A stretch of DNA of 64,000 bases from Silene latifolia (Eukaryota > Streptophyta > Magnoliopsida > Caryophyllales > Caryophyllaceae). Position numbers and translations under genes: made by a program. Positions within the stretch are counted from its first letter, which is position 1; every line of letters starts with the position of its first letter. Below the pieces are notes generated by a model. That model was not told the origin of the DNA, made no database searches, and worked only from the letters and a program-made list of their open reading frames with translations. The stretch is taken from contig NC_133529.1 in the NCBI RefSeq assembly GCF_048544455.1, forward strand, positions 47,593,456 to 47,657,455, given 5' to 3'. Below, in pieces: positions 62,268-64,000 of this stretch.

Positions 62268-64000
62268 AAATGTGTTTTGCTACCGCCCCTTCCATTTTTT
62301 CGCTTATCCCTATTTTAATATGATCCGTTCATATTAGAATGTTAGAATATGATTAGTTCATATATTTACTTTTCCAATTACACAATCACTGCCAATTGTT
62401 CCCATAAGGCCATATGTATATGATTAGTTCGTATTCATTTGGTTTCTTCTTTCTGAAGAAGACTACTAAAATGATGAGAGTCCCTGTAAAAACACTTTGT
62501 GTGTTCCATTAAGCTTATGTGGCTGTTTACCATCGGACTTAGTGTAGTCTTTTGGTCCTCTAGTCGACTCATCTCATAGGCACACCGGGTGGGCCTGTTG
62601 AGTTCAAAAGGTTGCTAAGGCCACTGACCAACGTGTGTTAGTCGCACATCCGTCGATGTAACCGAACCCAGTAAGTACACAACAATCATGCGTGTCAGTT
62701 ACACACTTGACGTTATGGAGTTTGTGTACACCCGCAAGACAGATTGTGACCGTTGAGGTTACGACTCTCCTGAATCCTGATATGATACAGAGTCAATTTG
62801 GAAACTAGCCTTGCTCCTTAAATATCAACTACACTCGAATATTTGATTCACGGGCTACTGAAAATCTCGTCTTTGTGACGACAGTTGACCAGATGTCTGA
62901 ATTGCTACGATGACAATTCACTAGACTGATCTGTGTTGGAGTCAGTTAACTCGGTCCGCAGTCGGCGGCGTGTATGTGTTACACGCACTGAGGTCGGAAC
63001 TCAGAACTGCGAGTATGGTCAATCATTCATCAGACCTGTGTTCATATATATGTCAATCATAGTCTTGGTCGTCTTCTTTGTGAAGAATTACCAAAAGACA
63101 AATGGTGATGGAATTAGCAGGATTATGTTTAATTGAAAATTGGAAAGATGAATGGGAGACTTTATGGGTCCAGGGCAAAATAAATGAGTCGTTTATTATT
63201 TTGCATTCCGTATTTCACTTACTTGGCTGTTATATCTATGTTTACTTGTATGATATGTTCATATAATTCTAGCTCTATATTATATGATTGTGTTTCATGT
63301 AATTTTTCTTATTAGATCGTATGAATTTTGTTTTATACATATAATTCAATATCTTTGTGATTTTAATTAATACCCTACGACATTTTATGAATAAGTTTCA
63401 TGTATTTCGTATATTTTTGTCTCTGGACCATATAAATAACTTTTATATGTATAAATACATATCTTTGTGATATTATTATGTACGAGTACCAATTTGTGGT
63501 TAAAATTACGATTATATGAATATGTTTCATATAAAGAAAATAAGTGTGGACCATATAAATTTGTTTATATGCATAATTTAATTTCTTAGTAATTTTAAAT
63601 CATAAAATAGTAATTTATGAATGTGTTTCATATGCCCCTGGTATTTGGACCATATAAATATGTTTTATGTGGGTGATACCATATCTTTTATGATATTAAT
63701 TATATTATATTATTTTATGAATATGTTTCATAAATTTATTTTACGTGTAAATGGTAAATATCTGAGTGATATTTTATAATTTACGTAAAAATTTCTCCTT
63801 GTATGTAAATTTTAGCGTCTTAGTGACATTTTATTTTTGAGCATTTGGCTAACAAAATTATGGGTATGAGAAATACTAAAACTCCGTGTTTGATTGTATA
63901 TGCTACTCATAGTTATCTCTATATTGTGTTTCTCAGGATAATGTTAGAACTTACGAATTCGTTTCGTTTATTTTATCTTGTGAAAATTGTGTGATTTTGT
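62268..64000 (+). other. Long non-coding leader of the LTR element, running out of the window
   Basis: No gag-like ORF appears in 1.7 kb after the primer site. The longest ORF (62933-63136, 67 codons) has no recognisable feature. The element is either non-autonomous with a long spacer or has a long leader. Confidence 0.45.
63285..63735. repeat. Degenerate tandem repeat, unit about 100-129 bp
   Basis: GTTTCAT recurs within (A)TGAATATGTTTCATAT-like contexts at 63292, 63395, 63524, 63625 and 63725, and GGACCATATAAAT recurs at 63425, 63548 and 63647. Spacings are 99-103 bp with one longer interval of 123-129. Units also share ATATCTTTGTGATATT-like text. Confidence 0.7.

Overview
The window is plant nuclear DNA, almost certainly eudicot: plant Athila-like, Tekay-like and Ty1/copia LTR retrotransposons, a plant L1-type LINE, MITEs and relics of two plant gene families. 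No RNA gene was seen. Nothing fixes the species; Caryophyllales is a guess. All comparisons were done by eye, so divergence figures are approximate.

Left and centre (1-47347) is a nest of retrotransposons, resolved by LTR ends and target-site duplications (TSDs). The outermost is an old Ty3/gypsy element (plus strand, ends 47347; its two LTR copies differ by about a tenth). Its 5' LTR is cut at 33144/33145 by a fragment (32670-33144) of another LTR element. That fragment holds Athila-like element A (plus, 583-32669, LTRs about 3% apart). A in turn was hit by an unidentified LTR element (ends 582), by a SIRE-like copia element (minus, 6034-17392, TSD CTACC, LTRs about 1% apart) and by a second Athila-like element B (minus, 18679-29816, TSD GTGTC, LTRs about 1% apart). 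The outer gypsy element was separately hit by a Tekay-type chromovirus (minus, 35510-43751, TSD GTGCA). LTR divergence falls as nesting deepens, as it should.

Right third (47348-64000) holds decayed genes cut by mobile DNA. There is a foldback MITE (47900-48374) and three exons of a DUF676-type lipase-like gene (minus, 49043-50050). A minus-strand LTR relic contains a hAT-like MITE with 8-bp TSDs (51977-52573). A subtilisin-like protease pseudogene (minus, 61960 down to 54600) is broken by a 3'-truncated LINE (55269-58190) and by a very young 2.2-kb non-autonomous LTR element (58776-61019, TSD GGATA, LTRs identical except two homopolymer lengths). A further LTR element begins before 62254 and runs out of the window with a long non-coding leader that includes a degenerate tandem repeat of about 100 bp.

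Three themes stand out. (1) Short palindromes recur every 20-22 bp in LTRs and leaders of unrelated families; in the Athila-like elements they sit upstream of TATA boxes, including one upstream of the extra ORF (ORF-1). (2) Elements A, B and the copia element have lost or broken reverse transcriptase/integrase yet keep the extra 3' ORF readable, which suggests movement in trans. (3) The right-hand genes are relics, so the window has no convincing intact host gene.
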